NCBI GenBank assembly: GCA_045613065.1
Contig: JAZLAH010000042.1
Location: forward strand, 38,038 to 102,037
Origin: Fimenecus sp045613065
GTDB taxonomy: Bacteria > Bacillota > Clostridia > Oscillospirales > Acutalibacteraceae
DNA length: 64,000 nt
Reading direction: 5' to 3'
The notes under the pieces were generated by a model. That model saw nothing but the letters and a program-made list of their open reading frames with translations, was not told where the DNA came from and ran no database searches. This document shows, in pieces, positions 33,081-41,495 of the stretch (positions within the stretch are counted from its first letter, which is position 1; the number at the start of each line of letters is the position of its first letter). The translations under genes were made by a program, and so were the position numbers.

Positions 33081-35077
33081 TTGTTATCTCCTTCCGATAG
33101 GATCAAGTTTAATCCCATTTTTTCTTTTTTCTCAAAGGTTATCATGAATTCAGCTGGTACATCTTTACATACTTTCATTGGTCCAGCTTTATCCTTTATA
33201 CATCTTACAGGTTTACCTTGATACATAAACTTGTTTATTGTCAAGCTTTCTCGTTTACCGTCTTCACCGGCAGCAACACATTCTACATAGAGATTTTCAT
33301 AATCTTTAGAAGGAAGAATCACAGCTTTATATAATCCAATATTTGTAGATACCGGAAAAACTCTACGTTTCGATAGTTCTTTAATCGGAACCGTCCTGCT
33401 GCCATTGCCTTCAACAACGCCTTTTTGTTCACCCTCTTTTTTAGGATCAACCACTGGATCCGGTGATGGACCTGGATTTGGACCAGGTAATGGACCAGGT
33501 CCTGGACCAGGAAAAGGTCCTGGAGGTACTGGTGGTGTAGGCCCAACTCGAGAACCTTGATTACCACCATTTTCTGAAACTTTCTGTCCTTCTCCTTCAG
33601 TCCCAGGAACATCCATTGGAATAGCACTATGCTTTTTAATCTTTGGTTTTCCGATTTTAATTTTAACTTTCAGTATATCCTTACCCATTCCATCTTCAGG
33701 AAGAGCACCGTCTTCAGTATCACCCAAATAAGCACCTAATCCCGGTGCGTCTGTAGCATCTCCCGCAGGTGTTTCATATTGTGATTTTAGCAAGGCTAAT
33801 AGTTCTACATCAAGAATATCTAATACTTTCTTTGCATCGTTTCGTTTATCCTTGTTTGCCTCACCTTTAATAAGTTTGTAATCCCAACGATTATGGCGAG
33901 GAGGCTCGCATTCTCTCAGAAGTTTCCCTATTTCTTCACCTCTAACAATCATAATGGCTGCATAATGTTGAAATATACGTCGATACCCTTTGCCAACTAA
34001 CATTCCAGTAGAACGGAAATTAGCAATGGTTCTTGAAAACGAACTTTCAGATTTAATATAGATTTCCACGGCATTTTCTTCACCCATAATATCTATTTCT
34101 TTTTTAACATCCGGGTTAGAGAATGCAGCATACAATTGACGAACGATCTCTAATTGAGAATCACTTTTCGCATAGTCTTCGATGAGTTTAGCAATTCTGT
34201 CACTGTCAATGCGAGTTACCGTATTCCCATCCTTAATTTCAACAACAAGCTTTTCTTCTTTAATAGCAACAAAGAAATTTTTGATGACAGCTTTTGAAAT
34301 ATCATCCTGCCAATTATCCACCTCGTTAAATCCAACAACAATAACATCCGTTCCATGTTCTTTCCTTACAAACAAATCCCTAAACGCATTTGAATCTTGT
34401 TCATATATAGGAAGCCATTTTTCATTTTCATCATCATTGTTTTGATATTTTCCTACTCTCTGAGTAGGTCTTCCTGCTTCATTCAAGAGAGTAGCTACTC
34501 TACCAACACCAATGAATGCCCTATAATCATCTATATCACATGTATTGTAAAACACCATACTCAATGAGGAACAAGCAAAGGGAGCATTTTTACCAATACC
34601 AAAAGAACCTCCACTATTATCATCAGGCTTAACAGACATGCCATCGGCTCCTGTCAACGCTTCCCATGCCGTTGAAATATTATCAAGGTTATGATTGCCA
34701 CACAACCCTTTGGTATTATAGTCACTTGCAACCAATACACTCACTGTTGTTCTCTTTAATGTATCTTCAGCCTCTGTCAAAAATGCATCTAATTTCGCAT
34801 CGATAGTTCCACTAGAAGACCAATATTCACGACAGCCTTTTAAACATTTAGAATATCCAGAAAATATATCGTATTCACTTGTTTTTACCTGTTTTAATTC
34901 AAAAACAACTTTAACAGGGCCTTCAGACTTTTCGTCATGTGCATCTAAGGAATTCTGACAAATTTCTCGAGCAAGGTTATCTATTAATTCTTCACCCTTA
35001 AAACCTTCAATATCATTATTTGTGTATCCCTGTTTTGTTCCACCCGATAATGGTGGGAACCGCCAAGATATTTTCAT
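33077..35077 (-). CDS. GHKL (MutL/Hsp90-type) ATPase, core of a defence-like operon
   Basis: 666 aa. Bergerat-fold motifs are visible in the first 170 residues: N-box AREICQNSLDA (Glu38, Asn42), a DxN motif ASDYNTKGL (Asp119), and the glycine lid DNSGGSFGIGKNAPFA (about 153-167). Similar ATPases (MutL-like) occur with Z1, DUF and AIPR genes in Mza-type and related restriction-like systems. A Gly/Pro repeat linker (about 510-545, PGPGPGP and similar) separates a C-terminal domain. No Z1 or AIPR gene is present here, so it is at best a relative. Preceded by a 72-aa gene and followed by overlapping genes. Confidence 0.8.
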   Translation of the reverse strand: MKISWRFPPLSGGTKQGYTNNDIEGFKGEELIDNLAREICQNSLDAHDEKSEGPVKVVFELKQVKTSEYDIFSGYSKCLKGCREYWSSSGTIDAKLDAFLTEAEDTLKRTTVSVLVASDYNTKGLCGNHNLDNISTAWEALTGADGMSVKPDDNSGGSFGIGKNAPFACSSLSMVFYNTCDIDDYRAFIGVGRVATLLNEAGRPTQRVGKYQNNDDENEKWLPIYEQDSNAFRDLFVRKEHGTDVIVVGFNEVDNWQDDISKAVIKNFFVAIKEEKLVVEIKDGNTVTRIDSDRIAKLIEDYAKSDSQLEIVRQLYAAFSNPDVKKEIDIMGEENAVEIYIKSESSFSRTIANFRSTGMLVGKGYRRIFQHYAAIMIVRGEEIGKLLRECEPPRHNRWDYKLIKGEANKDKRNDAKKVLDILDVELLALLKSQYETPAGDATDAPGLGAYLGDTEDGALPEDGMGKDILKVKIKIGKPKIKKHSAIPMDVPGTEGEGQKVSENGGNQGSRVGPTPPVPPGPFPGPGPGPLPGPNPGPSPDPVVDPKKEGEQKGVVEGNGSRTVPIKELSKRRVFPVSTNIGLYKAVILPSKDYENLYVECVAAGEDGKRESLTINKFMYQGKPVRCIKDKAGPMKVCKDVPAEFMITFEKKEKMGLNLILSEGDNK

Positions 35078-35094
35078 ACTTACACCCCACCAAA

Positions 35095-35313
35095 TTAAAG
35101 TTTAAATTTTTCTTCTTCTGATTCCATAGCCAAATATTTCATTTTTGTAGCTTTCAACTCTTTTTCAAGTGTGTTGAAAATTTTATTAATATCAGCTTCT
35201 GTATAATCATAATTGGCTTTATTTGCACAATTCCCCAAAAGTCTCAACATATCAATGATTTTATTTGTTCTATTTTCTACGATTCTAACAAATTTTTCAC
35301 GTTTAGTTTCCAT
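35095..35313 (-). CDS. Small helical protein at the head of the GHKL operon
   Basis: 72 aa from the ATG at 35313 with AGGAGG 8 nt upstream; a longer frame is unlikely. METKREKFVRIVENRTNKII and MLRLLGNCANKANYDYTEAD, then NKIFNTLEKELKATKMKY. I have seen very similar small proteins (NR-NK-(I)-x-LRL-GN-x-N-x-YxYT) in clostridial and enterococcal mobile elements, but their function is unknown to me. The stop is 17 nt before the GHKL ATG, so it belongs to that operon and may be a regulator or accessory subunit. Confidence 0.7.
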   Translation of the reverse strand: METKREKFVRIVENRTNKIIDMLRLLGNCANKANYDYTEADINKIFNTLEKELKATKMKYLAMESEEEKFKL

Positions 35314-35347
35314 ATATTGCAATCCTCCTAAAAATTTTTTCGAATAT

Positions 35348-35376
35348 ATCGTATCATCTATAGGGTAATTTGTCAA
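35348..35376 (-). promoter_or_regulatory. Promoter of the GHKL operon
   Basis: TTGACA (35376-35371), 17 bp, TACGAT (35353-35348) on the minus strand, 35 bp before the 72-aa gene. It separates the operon from the methyltransferase gene, which has its own terminator. Confidence 0.7.
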
Positions 35377-35417
35377 TATGTTTTATAATTTTTGTATATT
35401 TGTCATATATTGCAATA

Positions 35418-35462
35418 TTTTAAAAATAAAAAGGAGAACCAAATTACAATTCTCCTTTTACA
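35418..35462 (-). terminator. Terminator of the methyltransferase gene
   Basis: AAAAGGAGAA/TTCTCCTTTT 10-bp stem, then TTTATTTTT on the minus strand. Confidence 0.85.
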
Positions 35463-35484
35463 CAATGTATTTAAGTTTAATATG

Positions 35485-36717
35485 TCAATTACTTTCTTTC
35501 AAAACTTCAATCATCTTATTTGCAAACGCAATGGCCATTAACGGTGGTACTGCATTTCCAACTTGTCTTGCTACATCAGTTCGATTGCCTTCAAACTGAT
35601 ACCAATCGGGAAACGATTGAATTCTAGCTCCTTCCCTGGGTGTTAATGCTCGATTTTGCTCATAATGTATACAACGTAGTGCAGATGGGGTAGCTAGATT
35701 GTTAGTAATAGTTGTGGAAGGTTTGTTTCTTTCCAACCTACCATAAGTATTTCCATAACCCGATGTTAAATAATACTTTTTATCAATTAATCCCTCTTCA
35801 ACTTTTTTATTAAAATCGTTTTTACCTTCACCTTCTGCAACATTTTGAATTACAGTCTTAATTTTTTCACCATATGAACCACAATAATGCTCAGTTATCT
35901 TATCGCAACCTTTACGCATTAATTCTTGGTACTCATTTTGCGGTTCAATAGTATATTCATTAACCTCTTCGTTTTCTCCAACAGGTGGCAAATCAGATAT
36001 CGCCTGTTGTATTGTATATAGTGGACCATCCCCTTCTGGATACTCCCATTTTATATTAAGGTCATTTCTTATTCCAATAATAAAAACTCTTTCTCTATTT
36101 TGAGGCACACCAAAATCTGTTGCACACATCGTCTTAAAAACAGTATTATACCCGATTCGGCTAAATTCTTCCGACAATTTCTTCATGACAAGATCGCCGT
36201 AGTGATCGATGATAGGTTCTTTCCTCATATACTCAATATCTCCACGATGTCTTTTAACCTCTTGGTACATCATTTTGCCGTTTTCATCAAGGCGATAAAA
36301 AATTTCACTCATTGATAAAATACCTTTCACATTTTCAAAAAGAAACGCTTTTGGCTTGATTCTTTCTAAAATACGCAAATATTGATTTGATAACTTAGCT
36401 CTATCATCATACTGTCTTTGGCCTATTGTACTAAATGACTGGCAAGGGGGTCCTCCGATTATAACATCTACTTCTTTTCCGCCAACATATCTTTCTATAA
36501 TTTCATCAGTAATATCACATATATCTCCATCAATAACAGGAATATCATCACCATAATTCTTTTTAAACGCTTTTACAGCTTGTGGAGCATATTCGTTTGA
36601 AAAAACGAATTCTACATTTTCTCTTTTCACAAAATTATCTTTAATAAGGTTATAATAAAAGCCAAAAGTCAGGCCTCCCACTCCTGAGAACAAATCAACA
36701 ATCCTAAATTTTTTCAT
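35485..36717 (-). CDS. DNA (cytosine-5)-methyltransferase
   Basis: 410 aa. All signature motifs are present: I DLFSGVGGLTFGF, IV GGPPCQSFSTIG with the catalytic Cys, VI ENVKG, VIII QNRERVFIIG, IX LTPREGARIQSFPDWY and X QVGNAVPP. It methylates cytosine at C5 in a specific sequence, which cannot be read from the sequence. I use the ATG at 36717 (MKKFRIVDL), supported by GAAGGG; an ATG 30 nt earlier is an alternative. No restriction enzyme is fused or overlapping. The GHKL operon follows after a terminator, so it is the likely partner. Alternatively it is an orphan protecting enzyme. Confidence 0.9.
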   Translation of the reverse strand: MKKFRIVDLFSGVGGLTFGFYYNLIKDNFVKRENVEFVFSNEYAPQAVKAFKKNYGDDIPVIDGDICDITDEIIERYVGGKEVDVIIGGPPCQSFSTIGQRQYDDRAKLSNQYLRILERIKPKAFLFENVKGILSMSEIFYRLDENGKMMYQEVKRHRGDIEYMRKEPIIDHYGDLVMKKLSEEFSRIGYNTVFKTMCATDFGVPQNRERVFIIGIRNDLNIKWEYPEGDGPLYTIQQAISDLPPVGENEEVNEYTIEPQNEYQELMRKGCDKITEHYCGSYGEKIKTVIQNVAEGEGKNDFNKKVEEGLIDKKYYLTSGYGNTYGRLERNKPSTTITNNLATPSALRCIHYEQNRALTPREGARIQSFPDWYQFEGNRTDVARQVGNAVPPLMAIAFANKMIEVLKESN

Positions 36718-36810
36718 AATCGTTATACCCTTCATCTCCACATGCAAAACTTTTTGCTTTGAAATCCATTCTTAAATCTACATATCATATACATAAAAAA
36801 TCACGATTTG

Positions 36811-36839
36811 ATTGTACCATAAAAAAACATTTATATCAA
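36811..36839 (-). promoter_or_regulatory. Promoter of the methyltransferase gene
   Basis: TTGATA (36839-36834), 17 bp, TACAAT (36816-36811) on the minus strand; it gives a leader of about 85 nt before the ATG. Confidence 0.75.
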
Positions 36840-36879
36840 CTTAAATCTTTGTGTTATATACTTAATATTTTTTAACATT

Positions 36880-36925
36880 TAAAAAATAATAGCATCCACC
36901 AAAACTTTGGCAGATGCTATATTTA
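36880..36925 (-). terminator. Terminator of the TIR/caspase operon
   Basis: TAGCATC/GATGCTA outer stem with an inner CCAAA/TTTGG, then T-rich on the minus strand. It lies between the TIR gene and the methyltransferase promoter, so the two units are separate. Confidence 0.8.
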
Positions 36926-37038
36926 AAAGTTTGATAATTTTGAATTGTGATGTTTTATCATTGTTTTGGATGGTAAAAATCTTTTAGGTAGTATTATGCT
37001 CCTATTTATATACCAATAGCCCTTTTCAACTAACTGTT

Positions 37039-37428
37039 TTACTTCACATTGTTATTTATCCAAGTTTCTAATGAATCTTTTCTCTTTGATATTACTGAAA
37101 TACCAAGCCCAGCAATGTAAGTGCTTGTACTTTCTGTTATTTTAATCGCAACAACAGGTTTTCCAATACTAATTGCAAATTTTATTTCGTCAATAGACAT
37201 CCCATTATTGTTAGCAGGACGATTTGAGCACACTACAACACTAGCATATCGAATTTGCTTTTGAATTTGTGGGTCTACATTAAATCGTTTATCAATAGTG
37301 TCAAATGGCGAAACTGCTGGTACAGAATAATCTCTTACATCAAACTTAGTTCTGTCTAGCAGTGTGCTAATTTCATTATAATCATCGTTGTTCCAACGAT
37401 GTGGGATAAATACATTAATTTTCATCAT
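37039..37428 (-). CDS. TIR-like (ThsB/DUF1863-type) protein
   Basis: 129 aa. The N-terminus INVFIPHRWNNDDYNEISTLL is the strand/helix start of the TIR-like DUF1863 fold used by Thoeris ThsB proteins. Then come VDPQIQKQIRYASVVVCSN and SIDEIKFAISIGKPVVAIKI, where Glu81 sits at the position of the conserved catalytic Glu of TIR NAD enzymes. In Thoeris, the TIR makes a signalling nucleotide from NAD+ on phage attack. Two adjacent ATGs share an AAAGGAG site; either may be used. It is the last gene of a three-gene leftward operon (membrane protein, caspase, TIR). Confidence 0.8.
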   Translation of the reverse strand: MMKINVFIPHRWNNDDYNEISTLLDRTKFDVRDYSVPAVSPFDTIDKRFNVDPQIQKQIRYASVVVCSNRPANNNGMSIDEIKFAISIGKPVVAIKITESTSTYIAGLGISVISKRKDSLETWINNNVK

Positions 37429-37476
37429 TAAAACTCCTTTGTAATTTTGTTATTCTCTAACACAAATATTTTTGTA

Positions 37477-38445
37477 TTAAATTGTGCCTTTTTTGACCAT
37501 ATTCCAATAGTGTTGTCCCTGTGCTGTTAATTTGCATGATTTGTGATTTATTGCGGCATAATACATGTGTTCTTCACCAACCGGAATCACTAAATTTAGG
37601 CTTACATATTTTTGCAAAATCTTAAAAATAGCCTCATGCTCTTTATTTACTTCCTTAATATCAGCTTCATGCTTATCAGGCTCGTATGTAGGGTCTAATG
37701 AAAATTCATCTTGTGGTTGATTAAAAAACTCTGTAATTCGTCTTAAATCCGATATAGCAATAGGCGGTGCATTTCTTCTTAAAGATACAAACGTCTTGAT
37801 GTTAGCTTTAAAAATCGGACGCTGTTCCCATCCGCCAAGCGAACGGTCAATATAAGAATAAATGCTACCCGGTGAAACTTCTCCAAGCAAATTCATTGCA
37901 CCGCCATATAATGCTTCAATTAATAAATTGGTAAATACACCGTGACCATTTTCTTCAGACGAGTATTGATTTTCATCACATGCAGCAAGAATAGTGGTGC
38001 CGTTATGCAAAACAGAATAATTCTTCATTTCATTTGAGCTGCCAGCGAATCCACTATGGCAACTATCAAGAATAATAACTTTGTTTTGTGCTTTTGATTG
38101 AGCGACAAATCCCATAACATCATCAAGTGACAGCCCTTCATCAGCACGGTTAACTTCACTTGTACAAAGATATCCACCAAGATTGTCATACGAACCATGT
38201 CCGGCATAATAGAACACTGCAATTTCTGACTCATCTGCAAAAAGTTCCTGAATAGCATCCTTTAATGCTGTTCTTGTAATATATGATACTTCACTTGTTG
38301 CACACATAAGTTTTGTAGAAAAATTCAGTGTTCCGTCCCCGTTGCGTTCCAATGCGACCTTTACACCATTTGCATCATTAACACATCCATGTAAATCGCT
38401 TATATTTTCATAACTGTCAATACCAACACATAATGCTTTTCTCAT
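37477..38445 (-). CDS. Caspase-like cysteine protease (peptidase C14)
   Basis: 322 aa from the ATG at 38445 with AGGAGGTG upstream. Catalytic His83 is in YYAGHGS and catalytic Cys129 is in LDSCHSG. The N-terminal MRKALCVGIDSYENISDLHG and the Asp-rich ND-A-VKVAL segment match bacterial caspase (metacaspase-like) domains. About 120 C-terminal residues (from IKTFVSL) are helical and not recognised; they could bind the signal. In type IV Thoeris a TIR-made nucleotide activates a caspase-like protease. Here TIR and caspase are neighbours, which fits that design. Stop is 48 nt before the TIR start. Confidence 0.85.
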   Translation of the reverse strand: MRKALCVGIDSYENISDLHGCVNDANGVKVALERNGDGTLNFSTKLMCATSEVSYITRTALKDAIQELFADESEIAVFYYAGHGSYDNLGGYLCTSEVNRADEGLSLDDVMGFVAQSKAQNKVIILDSCHSGFAGSSNEMKNYSVLHNGTTILAACDENQYSSEENGHGVFTNLLIEALYGGAMNLLGEVSPGSIYSYIDRSLGGWEQRPIFKANIKTFVSLRRNAPPIAISDLRRITEFFNQPQDEFSLDPTYEPDKHEADIKEVNKEHEAIFKILQKYVSLNLVIPVGEEHMYYAAINHKSCKLTAQGQHYWNMVKKGTI

Positions 38446-38470
38446 GTTTTGCACCTCCTAATGCTTTATG

Positions 38471-39769
38471 TTATTTATTATCGTCATCATCTTTATTTAA
38501 TTCGACCTTATATCCAAATTTACCTATAAGTCTTTCAAAGTCTTTTATAATGTTTATTTCATTCTTATCGTGAGACAGCCAATCCTTTTGGTCTATAAGT
38601 TGATTTGTTAGTTTAATTTTCAAATCGTCTTGAGCATCCTTTTCAAGCGAAGCAACAAAAGCATCAAATGTAGCCATTTGCAATTGTATTTTTCTCAACT
38701 TGGTTTCCACCACTTTAGATTTTGAAGCTTGTATCGCACAATATCGTGAAATAACTGCAACACCAACAGTTGCACAAACTCTTGCTATAAGTGCGATGTA
38801 ATCTGCATTTTCATATCTTGTAAAGACAAACCACCAAATTGACAAGCCAACTAAAACTATCATTGACAAAACAGTTCCTATGTACCATAACTGACTTTCC
38901 ATTCCAGCCCTATCAGAATATTGTTTGTAAACATTGCTGTGTGTAGCAGCTGCAACAAATCCTATTTTTTCAGCAGCACTTGTTTCAAGCTCTTCTATTC
39001 TAGCTCCTGTTTCATCAATAAACTTACTTACCTGTTCAGTAAGTATCTCAAATTTTTCTGTTTTTTCCGTGTCAAATTGTAACAATTCTTTTGATGCATC
39101 ATTTTTGAAAGCAATCTTTGTATTAGTTACATCTTCCTTTAACGCCAATAGTTCTTCACTATACTCTTTTTTAAATTTTTGTTGTTCATCCAACATTTTA
39201 GTTTGAATTTCTTCTTGCTTTTCCATAGCATCAGAAGAAAACTTCTCATATTGAGTATTTAATATTGCAATTTTTTGTTCAAATTCTTTTTGATGTTCAG
39301 ATATGGATTTTATTATAGAAGATTCACTTTTCTCGAAACTTTCAACTTCTTCATCAATTAAAACTTTTAACTCAGCCAATTTTTCTCGCGACTGCTTTAC
39401 ATCGTTCTCCAGCATGCGAATATTACTTTTAACTGCACTTTGATACCCTTGCAAATTATGTTTTCCATTTGCATTGTTCAAAAAAGCAATTGCTTTAACC
39501 AATTCAGATAAATAACTTTGAACAACATTATAATGCTTGCTATTAACATTAGATTCAATTTGAGTCAGGTTTGTTGTAATAACATCCAGAATTGGCTTTA
39601 GCAATAACTTGTCATCACAATTTTTCAAACTGCTTGACAGGTTTGATAATATTAAAGTGATTCTGTTCCTATCATCAAAACTTGAATTATCTTCAATTTT
39701 AGACAACTTTTCCAAAACAACTTGTATCCTATTTAATAATTCATTGGTTTTTTGAATTAATTCTTCCAT
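38471..39769 (-). CDS. Coiled-coil membrane protein with two TM helices, partner of the TIR/caspase pair
   Basis: 432 aa. Residues about 1-265 are long helices with heptad-like Leu/Ile/Glu/Lys content, especially 110-260. Two membrane helices follow (about 294-316 and 324-343) with a short loop, then about 90 mostly polar C-terminal residues. RBS GGAGTG. It is the first gene of the operon, 25 nt before the caspase. Two-gene TIR/caspase pairs are known; a membrane-bound coiled-coil third member is unusual. It could anchor the protease, be its substrate, or open the membrane. Not recognised as a named family. Confidence 0.7.
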   Translation of the reverse strand: MEELIQKTNELLNRIQVVLEKLSKIEDNSSFDDRNRITLILSNLSSSLKNCDDKLLLKPILDVITTNLTQIESNVNSKHYNVVQSYLSELVKAIAFLNNANGKHNLQGYQSAVKSNIRMLENDVKQSREKLAELKVLIDEEVESFEKSESSIIKSISEHQKEFEQKIAILNTQYEKFSSDAMEKQEEIQTKMLDEQQKFKKEYSEELLALKEDVTNTKIAFKNDASKELLQFDTEKTEKFEILTEQVSKFIDETGARIEELETSAAEKIGFVAAATHSNVYKQYSDRAGMESQLWYIGTVLSMIVLVGLSIWWFVFTRYENADYIALIARVCATVGVAVISRYCAIQASKSKVVETKLRKIQLQMATFDAFVASLEKDAQDDLKIKLTNQLIDQKDWLSHDKNEINIIKDFERLIGKFGYKVELNKDDDDNK

Positions 39770-39852
39770 ACCAACACTCCTTTATATAACTTCCCTTATT
39801 ATTTATATAATCGTAATTATTATCTATTTTGTGACAAAAATCTTCATATTTC

Positions 39853-39882
39853 TTGCTATTCTCTCTTAAATTGAGTTACAAT
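39853..39882 (+). promoter_or_regulatory. Rightward promoter-like sequence left of the IS21 element
   Basis: TTGCTA, 18 bp, TACAAT, then AAAGGAGGG and a GTG seven codons before a stop. The IS-flanking repeat TGTCAAATAATT begins inside that GTG, so expression from here is cut by the insertion. Confidence 0.45.
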
Positions 39883-40016
39883 AGCGTTATCGATGAAAGG
39901 AGGGTTAGAGTGTCAAATAATTGTGGTGTATAAAATTGAAAAATGGGTGCGAAAACCCCGTGAATTATACAAAAAGCTGCAATTATACAAAATAATTACA
40001 ATTTAATAAGGAGGTA

Positions 40017-41495
40017 ATGATGATTACATCAGAACAGTATCGGCAGATACAGAAGTGTAAGGATGATGGGTTGACCATGGCGGAAACGGGTCGGCGGTTG
40101 CACATACCTGCGTCGGTGGTTCGGAACTGGTGGAGGAAGACGGAAGAGGATTTCTGGAAGGCTATGCGTGGCACGGTGTATGATTTGGACAACTATCGTC
40201 AGTACATCATTGAGTTGATTAAGGCTTGTCCTACCATCACTAACACCAATTTGATGACGCAGTTACGGGAAGAATTTTCGGACTTTGATGCTACCTACTC
40301 TACTTTCAACAGATATGTGAAGAATTTGCGAGTTCAGGCTGGTTTAAGTCAACCGAAACGAATCCGTTGCATTCGTGATGACCAACCACCGGGCTATGAG
40401 GCACAGGTTGATTTTGGTGAATACCGAATGCGAAACATGTATGGTAAGGAAACCAAAATATATTTCTTCTGCATGGTGCTTTCCTACAGTCGTATGAAAT
40501 TCGTGTACTTTTCAACGAAGCCTTTCACCGCAAAAACCGCTATTGAGGCTCACAAGTTGGCGTTCAGGTATTTTGGTGGTCGTCCACAAATTATCATGTA
40601 TGACCAAGACAAGGTTTTCGTTGTTGCTGAAAGCTATGGCAACGTGATTCTCGTTAAGGAGTTTGACGAATTCGTCAAGGATGTTGGCTACTCCCTTTTC
40701 ATTTGCAAGGGACACGACCCAAACACTAAAGGTAGGGTTGAAAACACGGTGAATGTGGTCAAGCGTGGTTTTCTTGACGGCAGGACTTACTACGGAATTG
40801 ACAGGCTCAACTGTGATGCTCTCAATTGGCTTGACACCACTGGCAACAGCATTGTGAACGATTACACAAAGCGTACACCGAAGGAGTTGTTCCCCATTGA
40901 CAACAAGGCACTTGTTAAGGTACGATTCCAAGAAAAGCCCATTGTTCAAGTCCTTACAATGCACGCAGGGTTCGTTGAATTTCGTGATAATCGTTATGAA
41001 ATGCCACAGGAAAACCTTAACGATGGTGAAAGAATTCGTGTTGAATTACAAGAGGACACTTTGCTGTTTTATGTTGCACTTACAAGCGATTTGATTTGCA
41101 AACATGCCCTTTGTAATGAGGTTGGTAGGACTATAAAACTACCGAAGGACAGAGTTCCACACCATAAAATCGAAACGGATATGCTTCGGTTTTACAAGGA
41201 CAACCCACTTGCGATTGAGTTCATTGCACAGTTGAAAATCATGCGACCGAGATACATACACAAGCAGTTGCAACTACTGAAAAAGGCGTCTGTTTTTTAC
41301 ACGGAAGGTCAAATGAATTCGGCATTTGAGTATTGCATCAACACTTGTGAATGCACAACCTTGGAACTGTTATCGTTCTTGATTTACAAGTATGGCAAGG
41401 ACTCATTTTACGATTGCACGGGCAACTACGCAAAATCAAACTACTTAAAACGAAGTCGTGAGATACAGGAGGCATTCAATGGCAGAGATTTTTGA
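40017..41495 (+). CDS. istA: IS21-family transposase IstA
   Basis: 492 aa. An N-terminal helix-turn-helix (YRQIQKCKDDGLTMAETGRRL with VVRNWWRK) precedes a DDE integrase core: QVDFGEYR (first Asp), YDQDKVFVVAE (second Asp) and GHDPNTKGRVENTVNVVKR (final Glu). Length matches the IstA family. RBS AAGGAGG just before the ATG. Its 3' end overlaps istB by 17 nt, the classical istAB arrangement. Confidence 0.93.
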   Translation: MMITSEQYRQIQKCKDDGLTMAETGRRLHIPASVVRNWWRKTEEDFWKAMRGTVYDLDNYRQYIIELIKACPTITNTNLMTQLREEFSDFDATYSTFNRYVKNLRVQAGLSQPKRIRCIRDDQPPGYEAQVDFGEYRMRNMYGKETKIYFFCMVLSYSRMKFVYFSTKPFTAKTAIEAHKLAFRYFGGRPQIIMYDQDKVFVVAESYGNVILVKEFDEFVKDVGYSLFICKGHDPNTKGRVENTVNVVKRGFLDGRTYYGIDRLNCDALNWLDTTGNSIVNDYTKRTPKELFPIDNKALVKVRFQEKPIVQVLTMHAGFVEFRDNRYEMPQENLNDGERIRVELQEDTLLFYVALTSDLICKHALCNEVGRTIKLPKDRVPHHKIETDMLRFYKDNPLAIEFIAQLKIMRPRYIHKQLQLLKKASVFYTEGQMNSAFEYCINTCECTTLELLSFLIYKYGKDSFYDCTGNYAKSNYLKRSREIQEAFNGRDF

